From an uncultured Clostridia bacterium (GTDB lineage: Bacteria > Bacillota > Clostridia > Christensenellales > Borkfalkiaceae): DNA of 15,475 bases. Position numbers and translations under genes: made by a program. This document shows, piece after piece, positions 1 to 6,860 of the stretch. The notes under the pieces are model-generated. The model worked only from the letters and a program-made list of their open reading frames with translations. It did not search any database and was not told the origin of the DNA. Position 1 is the first letter of the stretch. Every line of letters starts with the position of its first letter. The stretch spans positions 1-15,475 of the forward strand of contig CAMNIW010000010.1 in the NCBI GenBank assembly GCA_946540675.1, read 5' to 3'.

Positions 1-221
1 CGCTCGGCGAACTCGTCGATTTTGAAAAAGAACTCAAAAGACTCACCGCCGAACTCGAAAAGGTGGAAAACGAGATAAAGCGAGCGGAAAGCAAACTTGC
101 CAATCAAGGTTTCGTTTCAAAAGCGCCCAAGGCTCTTATTGACGGCGAAAAAGAAAAACTTGTCAAATTCGCGGAGATAAAACAAAAGATACTTAACGGA
201 ATAAGCGAATTAAAGAACTGA
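1..221 (+). CDS. valS: Valyl-tRNA synthetase, C-terminal end (partial)
   Basis: This is the last 72 codons of a gene that enters from the left edge, read in the frame starting at base 3 and ending with TGA at 219-221. The peptide is a charged, heptad-like helix rich in Glu, Lys and Leu, followed by the motif ANQGFVSKAPKALI. That pairing is typical of the C-terminal coiled-coil arm of bacterial valyl-tRNA synthetase, which contacts the elbow of tRNA-Val; the usual family form is close to 'N..F..KAP...V..E..K'. The catalytic core and anticodon-binding domain lie outside the window, so the call rests on this tail alone. In many Bacillota valS is followed by folC, but here the next gene is RNase J. 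Confidence 0.85.
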   Translation, partial: LGELVDFEKELKRLTAELEKVENEIKRAESKLANQGFVSKAPKALIDGEKEKLVKFAEIKQKILNGISELKN

Positions 222-229
222 TGATGAAG

Positions 230-256
230 CGGGGGAGAGATTTTGTCTTTTCCCCG
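230..256 (+). other. Stem-loop between valS and the RNase J gene
   Basis: Arms 230-240 and 246-256 pair over 11 positions, two of them G-U, around the 5-base loop TTTTG. The G/C-rich base of the stem makes it stable on paper. No run of T follows it (the next bases are ATTCAAGTT), so it is not a classical intrinsic terminator. It could act as an mRNA 3' end stabiliser, a processing site or a weak attenuator. It lies 9 bases after the valS stop and about 40 bases before the RNase J start. Confidence 0.45.
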
Positions 257-296
257 ATTCAAGTTATTAAAAGAATAAAACAGTGAGGAAATAAAA

Positions 297-1949
297 TTGA
301 AAAACAAAAACACGCTTAAAGTGCGTTTTCTCGGCGGCGTCGGTGAAATCGGTAAAAATATGACCGCGCTCGAATACGGGAAAGATATAATCATAATAGA
401 CGCGGGGCTCACTTTCCCGAGCGTAGATATGCCCGGAATAGATATAGTTATTCCCGACGCGTCGTACGTAATACAGAATAAAGACAGGGTAAAGGGAATA
501 TTCCTTACCCACGGACACGAAGACCATATAGGGGGACTGCCGTATCTTCTCAAAGATATAAACGTACCCGTATACGGAACCAAACTTACGCTTATGCTTT
601 GCGAGCATAAACTCATAGAACAAAAGATTTCAGACTATACGCTTAATTGCGTCAGTCCTTCGGCCGTCGTCAAAGCGGTGTGTTTCAGCGTAGAATTCAT
701 ACACGTAAACCACTCTATACCGGGGAGTTGCGCTCTCTCTATAACCACTCCCGTCGGAATAGTTTTCCATTCGGGCGACTTCAAAATAGATTTGACCCCG
801 ATAAACGGTAAGATGATAGATATGCCGAGAATATCCGAGATCGGCAAAAAAGGCGTATTGCTTCTCCTTTGCGAGTCGACCAACGTCGAGCAGGAAGGGT
901 ATACGATGAGCGAACACGTAGTCGGCGAAACTCTCGATAGGCTCTTTGTCGACAACGTAAAGAGAAGAATAATAGTTGCGACTTTCGCAACCAACGTCCA
1001 CAGGCTTCAACAAATAATAGATTTGTCCGAAAAACATAAGAGAAAAGTCGCGTTTTCCGGCAGGAGCATGATAAACGTCGTCGAAGCCGCGACAAAAGTC
1101 GGAGAGATAAATATTCCGGAAAATCTCGTCGTCGATATATCGAAGATAAAGAATTACGCGGATAAAGATCTCGTCATCATATCGACGGGCAGTCAGGGTG
1201 AACCCATGAGCGCCCTTACGCGTATGGCGGCGGGTGAAAACGACCAGGTAAAAGTCGGAAATAACGATACGATAATAATATCCGCTTCGCCTATTCCCGG
1301 CAACGAGAGAAACATTTATCAGGTAATAAACAACCTGTACAGGAAGGGTGCGGAAGTAGTGTATAAATCGATCACGAAAATACACGTATCCGGTCACGCC
1401 TGTCAGGAAGAACTCAAAATTTTACACACTCTCTTGAAGCCGAAATTCTTTATCCCCGTGCACGGCGAATACAGACACTTGAAAAAACATATTAAACTCG
1501 CGAAGGAAATAGGTATGCGCGATTCCAATATGCTTATCGCGGAGATAGGCGACACCGTCGAACTTACCGACAGGACGATGAAACGCGGAGAGAGATTCCA
1601 GTCGGGAGCCAGATATATCGACGGACTTTCGATCGACGATACTCAAACTGTTGTACGCGACAGAAAGCGCCTTGCGGAAGACGGTCTGATAGTTGCGGTT
1701 TGTTGCGTATCCGAAGACAGCGGCGAGATAATGCAGGAACCGGACATCATAAACAAAGGCTCGATCCTGTCCGAAGAGCAGGTCGCGGAAGCCAAAAAAG
1801 TGGTGTATAAAACCGTAAACGGATTCAACGTGAAAGCCGTTGCGGATATGGGAGATATAAGAAACGAAATCAGGAAAAATCTCAGGAACTATATTTTCAA
1901 AAAAACAAAGAAAAATCCTATGATTATTCCTATAATTACGGAAGTGTAA
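297..1949 (+). CDS. rnj: Ribonuclease J (beta-CASP metallo-beta-lactamase RNase)
   Basis: The 550-residue protein is close in length to B. subtilis RNase J1. RNase J is a two-zinc enzyme with 5'-3' exonuclease and endonuclease activity, central to mRNA decay and rRNA maturation in Bacillota. The metallo-beta-lactamase motif THGHEDHIGG lies at 71-80 (H72, H74, D76, H77), H139 and D161 (in HSGD) supply further metal ligands, and the beta-CASP part shows STGSQGEP at 296-303, HVSGHA at 363-368 and PVHGEYRH at 387-394. The C-terminal domain is present, so the protein looks complete and active. The start is TTG at 297, chosen because GTGAGGAA lies just upstream at 283-290 and the protein begins normally there. 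The stop codon is followed immediately by the ATG of the next gene, implying cotranscription. It could be J1 or J2; no second copy lies in the window. Confidence 0.95.
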   Translation: MKNKNTLKVRFLGGVGEIGKNMTALEYGKDIIIIDAGLTFPSVDMPGIDIVIPDASYVIQNKDRVKGIFLTHGHEDHIGGLPYLLKDINVPVYGTKLTLMLCEHKLIEQKISDYTLNCVSPSAVVKAVCFSVEFIHVNHSIPGSCALSITTPVGIVFHSGDFKIDLTPINGKMIDMPRISEIGKKGVLLLLCESTNVEQEGYTMSEHVVGETLDRLFVDNVKRRIIVATFATNVHRLQQIIDLSEKHKRKVAFSGRSMINVVEAATKVGEINIPENLVVDISKIKNYADKDLVIISTGSQGEPMSALTRMAAGENDQVKVGNNDTIIISASPIPGNERNIYQVINNLYRKGAEVVYKSITKIHVSGHACQEELKILHTLLKPKFFIPVHGEYRHLKKHIKLAKEIGMRDSNMLIAEIGDTVELTDRTMKRGERFQSGARYIDGLSIDDTQTVVRDRKRLAEDGLIVAVCCVSEDSGEIMQEPDIINKGSILSEEQVAEAKKVVYKTVNGFNVKAVADMGDIRNEIRKNLRNYIFKKTKKNPMIIPIITEV

Positions 1950-2582
1950 ATGAACGGACTCATTAAAGAACTCATCGATAAAAACGTCCCCTTTACCGTA
2001 GACGGAAGAGTTATGGAACTCAGAAAAAAGTATACGGAAAGGGGTGTTCCCACGCTTCTTGCGGAGAGTCTTAACGAACTATTGCTTTTTATCAACCTGA
2101 AACAACCGAAAAAGATTCTTGAATTCGGTACGTCCGTAGGCTGTTCCGGTATCGCAATGCTGACGGCGGCTAAGGATGCGGAACTGTACACGATAGAGAA
2201 ATACGACGTTTCGTATGCCGAAGCAAAGGAAAATTTTGAGGCGTTCGGATATATCGGCAGGGTAAAACAGTTTTTCGGCGAAGCGACTGAAGTCGTCGAT
2301 AAGGTAGGCGACGGATTCGACTTTGTGTTTCTCGATTGCAACAAGTCGAAGTATAAGATTTTGTTGCCGAAAATCAAGGCGATAATGAACAGCGGAGCGA
2401 TCCTTTTTGCCGACAACGTGCTTTTCAGGGGATACGTAACGGGAGAAGTAAAAGCGCCGCACAGGCACAACACGATAAAGAATAATATGCGTGAATTTTT
2501 GCGGCTTATATGCGAAGACGGCGACTTTATAACCACCGTTTCCGATATCGGCGACGGTATCAGCGTATCGTATAAAAAATAA
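1950..2582 (+). CDS. trmR: SAM-dependent O-methyltransferase, TrmR (YrrM)-like
   Basis: This 210-residue class I methyltransferase belongs to the caffeoyl-CoA/catechol O-methyltransferase-like family. The SAM-binding loop ILEFGTSVGCSG is at 56-67, the acidic ribose-binding end of strand 2 (TIEKY) at 81-85, and the strand 4 motif FVFLDCNKSKY at 125-135 carries the Asp that usually helps bind a divalent metal. ADNVLFRG at 154-161 is also typical of this group. In B. subtilis, TrmR (YrrM) methylates 5-hydroxyuridine at tRNA position 34 to 5-methoxyuridine, and its gene sits beside the U32-family genes that make the hydroxyl group. The same arrangement occurs here, since a U32 gene begins 11 bases downstream, so TrmR is preferred over a generic small-molecule methyltransferase. 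The ATG follows the RNase J stop codon with no gap, which suggests translational coupling. Confidence 0.75.
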   Translation: MNGLIKELIDKNVPFTVDGRVMELRKKYTERGVPTLLAESLNELLLFINLKQPKKILEFGTSVGCSGIAMLTAAKDAELYTIEKYDVSYAEAKENFEAFGYIGRVKQFFGEATEVVDKVGDGFDFVFLDCNKSKYKILLPKIKAIMNSGAILFADNVLFRGYVTGEVKAPHRHNTIKNNMREFLRLICEDGDFITTVSDIGDGISVSYKK

Positions 2583-2593
2583 GGGAGAGAAAA

Positions 2594-3805
2594 ATGCTCA
2601 AACCCGAACTTCTTGCGCCTGCGGGCAATTTTACAAAACTTAAAACGGCGGTTTACTTCGGCGCGGACGCCGTATATCTCGGCGGCAAGAATTTTTCGCT
2701 TCGTGCTTTGTCCGATAATTTTACGGAAGAAGAGATGGAGGAAGCCGTCGCTTTCGCGCACGAAAAAAACGTAAAAATTTACGTTACGGTCAATATTTTT
2801 GCAAAGAATTACGATTTTGCCGAAACCGAGAAATACTTTCGTTTTTTAGAGCGGATAAAGGTCGACGCCGTCCTTATTACCGACGTCGGACTTATTGCGC
2901 AGTGTCGGAGCGTTGCGCCGAATCTGAAGATACATTTATCCACGCAGGCAAACACGCTCAATAAATACGCCGTGAAGTTTTGGCGGGATCTCGGGATAGA
3001 ACGCGTCGTTTTGGCAAGAGAACTTTCTCTTGCCGAGATAAAGGAAATCAAGGAGTTTTGTCCGGACGTCCAAATTGAAGCGTTTGCGCACGGGGCCATG
3101 TGTATATCGTACAGCGGCAGGTGCCTTCTTTCCAACTATTTCAACGGCAGGGACGCAAACAAAGGCGAGTGCGTTCAGGCTTGCAGGTGGAGTTACGAAC
3201 TCCGCGAAAAGTCCAAGGACGGAGATTTTTTTCCGATAGAAGAAGACGGTCGCGGATCGTATATACTGAACAGCAAAGACCTGAATATGATAGGGTATAT
3301 AGGTCAACTGATCAAGGCAGGGGTGTCTTCGTTCAAAATCGAAGGACGGATGAAGAGCGAATACTATCTTGCCACGGTTGTGAACGCGTACCGCCGGGCA
3401 ATAGACGATTATTGCGCAAACGGCGGGAGTTACGACAAAGAGTTTTATCTTAAAGAACTGAAAAAGACCAATCACCGCGCGTTCACGACGGCTTATATGC
3501 TCGGCGATAACGACGATACGTTGAATTACGGGAATTCGCAATCGGCGGGAGAAAAACAGTTTGCGGCGGTCGTGCTCGACGAAGGCGACGGCAAAAATTA
3601 TTTTACCGTCGAGATGAGAAGCCGTTTTCAAAAGGGCGACGAACTCGAAATACTTTCTCCGTCCGATCTTTTCAATAAAAAAATCGTCGTTGAAAAAATG
3701 ACCGACGAAGAAGGCGAGCCGATAGAAGACGCAAAAATCGTTCAGCAAAGGATACGTATTTATTCCGACGTCATATTGAGTCGGGGAGATATACTCCGCA
3801 AATAA
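2594..3805 (+). CDS. trhP: U32-family protein, TrhP-like tRNA uridine hydroxylation enzyme
   Basis: The 403-residue protein carries the U32 signature: E162 followed by FAHGAMC and then SGRC (C170, C177), with GECVQAC next (C193, C197). These cysteines fit the conserved iron-sulfur ligands of the family. The N-terminal half begins with the typical 'PELLAPAGN' and 'GADAVYLGG' segments of a TIM-barrel-like fold. The family is still often labelled 'peptidase U32' or 'collagenase-like', but TrhP members (YegQ in E. coli, YrrN/YrrO in B. subtilis) are needed for prephenate-dependent 5-hydroxyuridine formation at tRNA position 34. The adjacent TrmR-like gene would add the methyl group, which supports the tRNA role. 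B. subtilis uses two neighbouring U32 proteins; only one is seen here. The ATG at 2594 is preceded by GGGAGAG. The tRNA function is inferred from family and context. Confidence 0.85.
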   Translation: MLKPELLAPAGNFTKLKTAVYFGADAVYLGGKNFSLRALSDNFTEEEMEEAVAFAHEKNVKIYVTVNIFAKNYDFAETEKYFRFLERIKVDAVLITDVGLIAQCRSVAPNLKIHLSTQANTLNKYAVKFWRDLGIERVVLARELSLAEIKEIKEFCPDVQIEAFAHGAMCISYSGRCLLSNYFNGRDANKGECVQACRWSYELREKSKDGDFFPIEEDGRGSYILNSKDLNMIGYIGQLIKAGVSSFKIEGRMKSEYYLATVVNAYRRAIDDYCANGGSYDKEFYLKELKKTNHRAFTTAYMLGDNDDTLNYGNSQSAGEKQFAAVVLDEGDGKNYFTVEMRSRFQKGDELEILSPSDLFNKKIVVEKMTDEEGEPIEDAKIVQQRIRIYSDVILSRGDILRK

Positions 3806-3814
3806 ATCGTATGG

Positions 3815-3845
3815 TTATAAAACGTCAAAAAGCGACATACATTTT
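3815..3845 (+). promoter_or_regulatory. Sporulation (SigE/SigK-type) promoter before sigK
   Basis: CATACATTTT at 3836-3845 matches the -10 consensus recognised by the mother-cell factor SigE (CATACA followed by T-rich bases). ATA at 3817-3819, within TTATAAA at 3815-3821, sits 16 bases upstream, the spacing expected for the SigE -35 element (ATA core). In B. subtilis sigK is transcribed first by SigE with SpoIIID and then by SigK itself, so such a promoter is expected in this 57-base gap. The motifs are seen directly; use by SigE is inferred. Confidence 0.6.
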
Positions 3846-3862
3846 ACCGAAAGGTTTAATGT

Positions 3863-4567
3863 ATGTTTTTTGATTTTTTGCAATACGTATTCGCCAAGAT
3901 CGTCTTCTTTTGTTCGTCGATAGGAAGCGACAGTTTCCCTAAGCCGTTGTCTCCCGAAGACGAAGCGAAATATTTGAGATTATACAGGGAAAAAGGCGAC
4001 GAACGCGCTAAAAATATACTCATAAAGCACAATCTCAGGCTTGTGGCGCATATTGCGAAGAAGTATCACGGAGCCGAAGACCCCGACGACCTTATATCCG
4101 TTGGTTCGCTCGGACTGATAAAGGCGATAAATACATACGAACCGGGTAAAGGCACGCAACTCGCAACGTATACCGCAAGGTGCATAGAAAACGAGATGCT
4201 TATGCTTTTAAGGTCAAACAAAAAATACAAAAACAACGTTTCGTTATACGATGCGGTGGGAGTGGATAAGGACGGAAACGAACTCACCGTAATCGATCTT
4301 CTCGGCGAAAAAGAAGACTGTGTTCTGGATAAGGTGGAGAGCGGTCTTATAAGAGATAAATTTATCGAACTTATGAAAAAATGTCTTTCCGAGCGCGAAT
4401 ATAAAATAATGTGTTTGCGGTACGGAATAAAGTGCGTAAGACCGCTTACGCAAAAAGAAGTTTCGGTTTTACTGAAAATATCGAGATCGTACGTATCCCG
4501 CATTGAAAAGAAAGCGACCGAAAAGATAAGAGAAGAAGCCAAACGCAGCGAATTTTTCAATTCCTGA
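3863..4567 (+). CDS. sigK: Pro-sigma-K, late mother-cell sporulation sigma factor
   Basis: The 234-residue sigma-70 family protein lacks region 1.1 and is closest by eye to SigK. Region 2 runs from about 54 to 125 and includes HNLRLVAHIAKK, DLISVGSLGLIKAI, GKGTQLATY and ARCIENE; region 4 ends with the helix-turn-helix LKISRSYVSRIEKKA at about 204-218. The pair HNLRLVAHI and GKGT favours SigK over SigE. SigK directs late mother-cell genes for spore cortex and coat. Residues 1-20 (MFFDFLQYVFAKIVFFCSSI) are hydrophobic and resemble the pro-sequence removed by the SpoIVFB membrane protease, so the factor is probably made inactive. The FPKPLS motif at 25-30 matches FPQPLS of B. subtilis pro-SigK. 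The reading frame is intact, with no skin-type element. ATG at 3863 is preceded by AAAGG at good spacing. Confidence 0.88.
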   Translation: MFFDFLQYVFAKIVFFCSSIGSDSFPKPLSPEDEAKYLRLYREKGDERAKNILIKHNLRLVAHIAKKYHGAEDPDDLISVGSLGLIKAINTYEPGKGTQLATYTARCIENEMLMLLRSNKKYKNNVSLYDAVGVDKDGNELTVIDLLGEKEDCVLDKVESGLIRDKFIELMKKCLSEREYKIMCLRYGIKCVRPLTQKEVSVLLKISRSYVSRIEKKATEKIREEAKRSEFFNS

Positions 4568-4599
4568 AATAAAAAATACGGTCAATTTGCGGCAAAGCC

Positions 4600-4628
4600 T
4601 TGCAAAAATCATCCGATTATTATATCAT
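4600..4628 (+). promoter_or_regulatory. Probable SigA promoter of rhaB
   Basis: TTGCAA at 4600-4605 and TATCAT at 4623-4628 are separated by 17 bases, a near-consensus housekeeping promoter in the 92-base gap after sigK. The expected transcription start is around 4635, leaving a short leader that holds the AAGGAG ribosome binding site at 4644-4649. No operator dyad is obvious. Confidence 0.5.
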
Positions 4629-4659
4629 ATAATTACACGGAAAAAGGAGTGTGAATTAT

Positions 4660-6051
4660 ATGAGTAAATATTATCTTTCCATAGATATAGGGGCGTCGAG
4701 CGGCAGGCATATACTGTCGAGTATAGAAAACGGAAAACTTGTTCTCGAAGAAGTATACCGTTTCGATAACGGAATGGAAGAAAAAGACGGTCATCTTACC
4801 TGGAATTACAAAAAACTGTTCTCGGCGATCGTCGCGGGGATGAAGGAGTGCAAAAAACTCGGCAAGATCCCCGTCAGCGTGGGTATAGACACCTGGGGCG
4901 TGGATTACGCTCTTATCGATAAAGACGGCGAAGTGATAGGCGACGTATACGCGTATCGCGACGGCAGGACGGAAGAACCGATAAAAAAGGTTCACTCTAT
5001 TATTCCGTTTGAAACGTTGTACGAAAGGACCGGCTCGCAGTTCCAGATATACAATACCGTATATCAACTGTATGCCGACAAACTTACAGGAAAATTGAGC
5101 GGAGCCGAGAGATTTCTTATGATGCCCGACTTTTTCAACTATCTTCTTACGGGCGTAATGAAAAACGAGTTTACCAATGCGTCGACCACCGGACTTATGA
5201 GCGCAAAGACAAGGGACTGGGATATGGAAACGGTCAAAGATCTCGGTTTGCCTGAAAAACTCTTTGTCGGACTTTCCGACCCGGCGACTTTTGTCGGAAG
5301 ACTCAAACCCGAGATCGCGGAAGAGATAGGGTATGATTTGAACGTTGTTCTTCCCGCCACGCACGACACCGCGAGCGCGGTAATTGCCGTGCCCGAAACG
5401 GGAACTCCGCTTTACATATCCAGCGGAACGTGGTCGCTTCTCGGCATAGAGAGCCCCGTTGCTATATCCACACCCGAAGCGCTTAAAGAAAATTTCACCA
5501 ACGAAGGCGGTTACAATAAATCGACGAGATTCCTTAAAAATATTATGGGTCTTTGGATGATACAATGCGTCAGGCGCGAGCACGAAAAGAAATACAGTTG
5601 GGGAGATTACGTCACGCTTGCCAAAGCGGTAAAGGATTTCGACAGCACGGTCGACGTCAACGATCCCGCGTTTCTCGCTCCTAAGAGTATGATAGAAGCA
5701 ATCGGGGATTATTGTCGTAAAACGGGGCAGAAAGCGCCTGAAACTCCCGGAGAGATCGCCCTTTGCGTATACGACAGTCTTGCCAAGTGTTACGCAAAAG
5801 CGATAACCACGGTAGAGAACGTTACCGGATATAAATTCGTCACCATACACATTGTAGGCGGCGGATGTCAGAATGCCTATCTCAACGAACTCACCGCAAA
5901 GAGAACCGGCAGAACCGTAGTCGCCGGACCCGTCGAAGCGACGGCGATAGGAAACGCGGTCGCCCAACTTTTGTACGACGGCGCGGTAAAGAGCATAAAC
6001 GAAGGCAAACTTCTCGTCAAAAACTCTTTCGACGTGGAAACGATCGGCTGA
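4660..6051 (+). CDS. rhaB: Rhamnulokinase
   Basis: The protein is a 463-residue FGGY-family sugar kinase that phosphorylates L-rhamnulose to rhamnulose-1-phosphate with ATP. The N-terminal phosphate loop is SIDIGASSGRHI at 7-18, whose GASSGR form is characteristic of RhaB. GIDTWGVDYAL is at 75-85, the catalytic aspartate D236 lies in ATHDTASA, the ATP-binding SSGTWSLLG is at 254-262, and GGGCQN at 400-405 is another RhaB hallmark. Length is normal and no break is seen. ATG at 4660 was chosen over GTG at 4651 because AAGGAG at 4644-4649 is 10 bases from the ATG but only one base from the GTG. The gene has its own promoter and a strong terminator, so it appears monocistronic. Rhamnose isomerase and aldolase genes are absent from the window, so they must lie elsewhere or the substrate may be a related ketose. 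Confidence 0.9.
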   Translation: MSKYYLSIDIGASSGRHILSSIENGKLVLEEVYRFDNGMEEKDGHLTWNYKKLFSAIVAGMKECKKLGKIPVSVGIDTWGVDYALIDKDGEVIGDVYAYRDGRTEEPIKKVHSIIPFETLYERTGSQFQIYNTVYQLYADKLTGKLSGAERFLMMPDFFNYLLTGVMKNEFTNASTTGLMSAKTRDWDMETVKDLGLPEKLFVGLSDPATFVGRLKPEIAEEIGYDLNVVLPATHDTASAVIAVPETGTPLYISSGTWSLLGIESPVAISTPEALKENFTNEGGYNKSTRFLKNIMGLWMIQCVRREHEKKYSWGDYVTLAKAVKDFDSTVDVNDPAFLAPKSMIEAIGDYCRKTGQKAPETPGEIALCVYDSLAKCYAKAITTVENVTGYKFVTIHIVGGGCQNAYLNELTAKRTGRTVVAGPVEATAIGNAVAQLLYDGAVKSINEGKLLVKNSFDVETIG

Positions 6052-6065
6052 ATCGATATATATTG

Positions 6066-6097
6066 ACTCCCGTAAATTTACGGGAGTTTTTCTTTTC
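6066..6097 (+). terminator. Intrinsic terminator after rhaB
   Basis: A perfect palindrome at 6066-6087 (arms ACTCCCGTAAA and TTTACGGGAGT) is followed by TTTTTCTTTT. With a minimal four-base loop it forms a stem of about 9 bp and ends transcription 15 bases after the rhaB stop. Confidence 0.9.
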
Positions 6098-6142
6098 ATA
6101 TAACAGCCTTTTTTCTAATATATTTGAATAGAGGTGAAAAAT

Positions 6143-6859
6143 TTGAAAAGAATAAGTAATAAAGCGCTTACGTTTGTAACTTCGTTAATAATGCTTGTTC
6201 TCGCGGTCGGAATAACCGCGGTTTGTTTTTCCGACCGCGGCGACGTCGCGGTCATATCGAGCGGCGAAACGTACAGTCCCGTTTACAGCGGAAACAGGGC
6301 GGGAAAGAACGTCGCTTTGATGTTCAACGTTTACGAAGGAGCGGAAACGATAGACGGTATAATAGAAACGCTTAAAAAGCACTCAATGAAAGCGACGTTT
6401 TTCATCGGCGGATGCTGGGCGGAAAATAACGAAGAAACTCTCGTGAAGATACTCGAAAGCGGCAACGAACTCGGTTCTCACGGATATTTCCATAAAGACC
6501 ATTCCAAACTCGACGAAAAAGGTAACCGCGACGAGATGCTTGCCACCGAAAAACTTATTCAAAGGGTGACGGGAGAAAAGGTGTCATTGTTTGCGCCTCC
6601 GTCGGGAGCGTATTCGGTAACCACGCTTAAAGTAGCCGAAAATCTCGGATATAAAACTATAATGTGGACAAAAGACACCGTCGATTGGCGTGACAAAAAC
6701 GCTAAAACAGTGTATAATAGAGCCACGAAAAACATCGTCGGCGGCGATTTTGTGCTGATGCACCCTAAAGAACATACGCTTGCCGCGTTGGACGATATTC
6801 TCACTTATTATGAAAAACTCGGTTTGAAGGCTTCCACCGTCACCGAGTGTATGGAGTAA
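6143..6859 (+). CDS. YlxY-like polysaccharide deacetylase-family protein, degenerate active site
   Basis: The 238-residue protein has an N-terminal hydrophobic segment at about 8-28, acting as an uncleaved anchor or signal peptide, and a NodB-homology domain from about 56. The fold is recognisable from KATFFIGGCW, the metal-binding HGYFH within SHGYFHKDH at 112-120, DTVDW at 178-182 and VLMHP at 204-208. Key catalytic positions differ from active deacetylases: the usual TFDDG motif is replaced by MFNVYEG at 60-66, removing the catalytic and metal-binding aspartates, and the usual R-x-P-x-G appears as FAPPSG, lacking the arginine. TTG at 6143 is the likely start because AGAGGTG at 6130-6136 gives normal spacing; GTG at 6134 falls inside that site. 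The M16 peptidase gene starts one base after its stop, as in the B. subtilis ylxY-mlpA pair. A structural or cell-wall-binding role is possible; catalytic activity is doubtful. Confidence 0.78.
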   Translation: MKRISNKALTFVTSLIMLVLAVGITAVCFSDRGDVAVISSGETYSPVYSGNRAGKNVALMFNVYEGAETIDGIIETLKKHSMKATFFIGGCWAENNEETLVKILESGNELGSHGYFHKDHSKLDEKGNRDEMLATEKLIQRVTGEKVSLFAPPSGAYSVTTLKVAENLGYKTIMWTKDTVDWRDKNAKTVYNRATKNIVGGDFVLMHPKEHTLAALDDILTYYEKLGLKASTVTECME

Positions 6860-6860
6860 A

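Noticed and set aside
1889..2761. A 290-codon minus-strand open frame across the end of RNase J, trmR and the start of trhP
   Set aside because: It spans three well-supported plus-strand genes and shows no domain or ribosome binding site.
4582..4606. Possible terminator after sigK (TTGCGGC...GCCTTGCAA)
   Set aside because: Pairing needs a two-base bulge and no T-tract follows on the plus strand. The same bases contribute to the likely rhaB -35 box.
4633..6099. A 488-codon open frame on the minus strand covering all of rhaB
   Set aside because: It mirrors the codon periodicity of rhaB, has no recognisable domain and low-complexity Arg/Tyr/Phe-rich sequence, and would read through the rhaB terminator region and promoter. 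It is most likely a by-product of rhaB codon bias.
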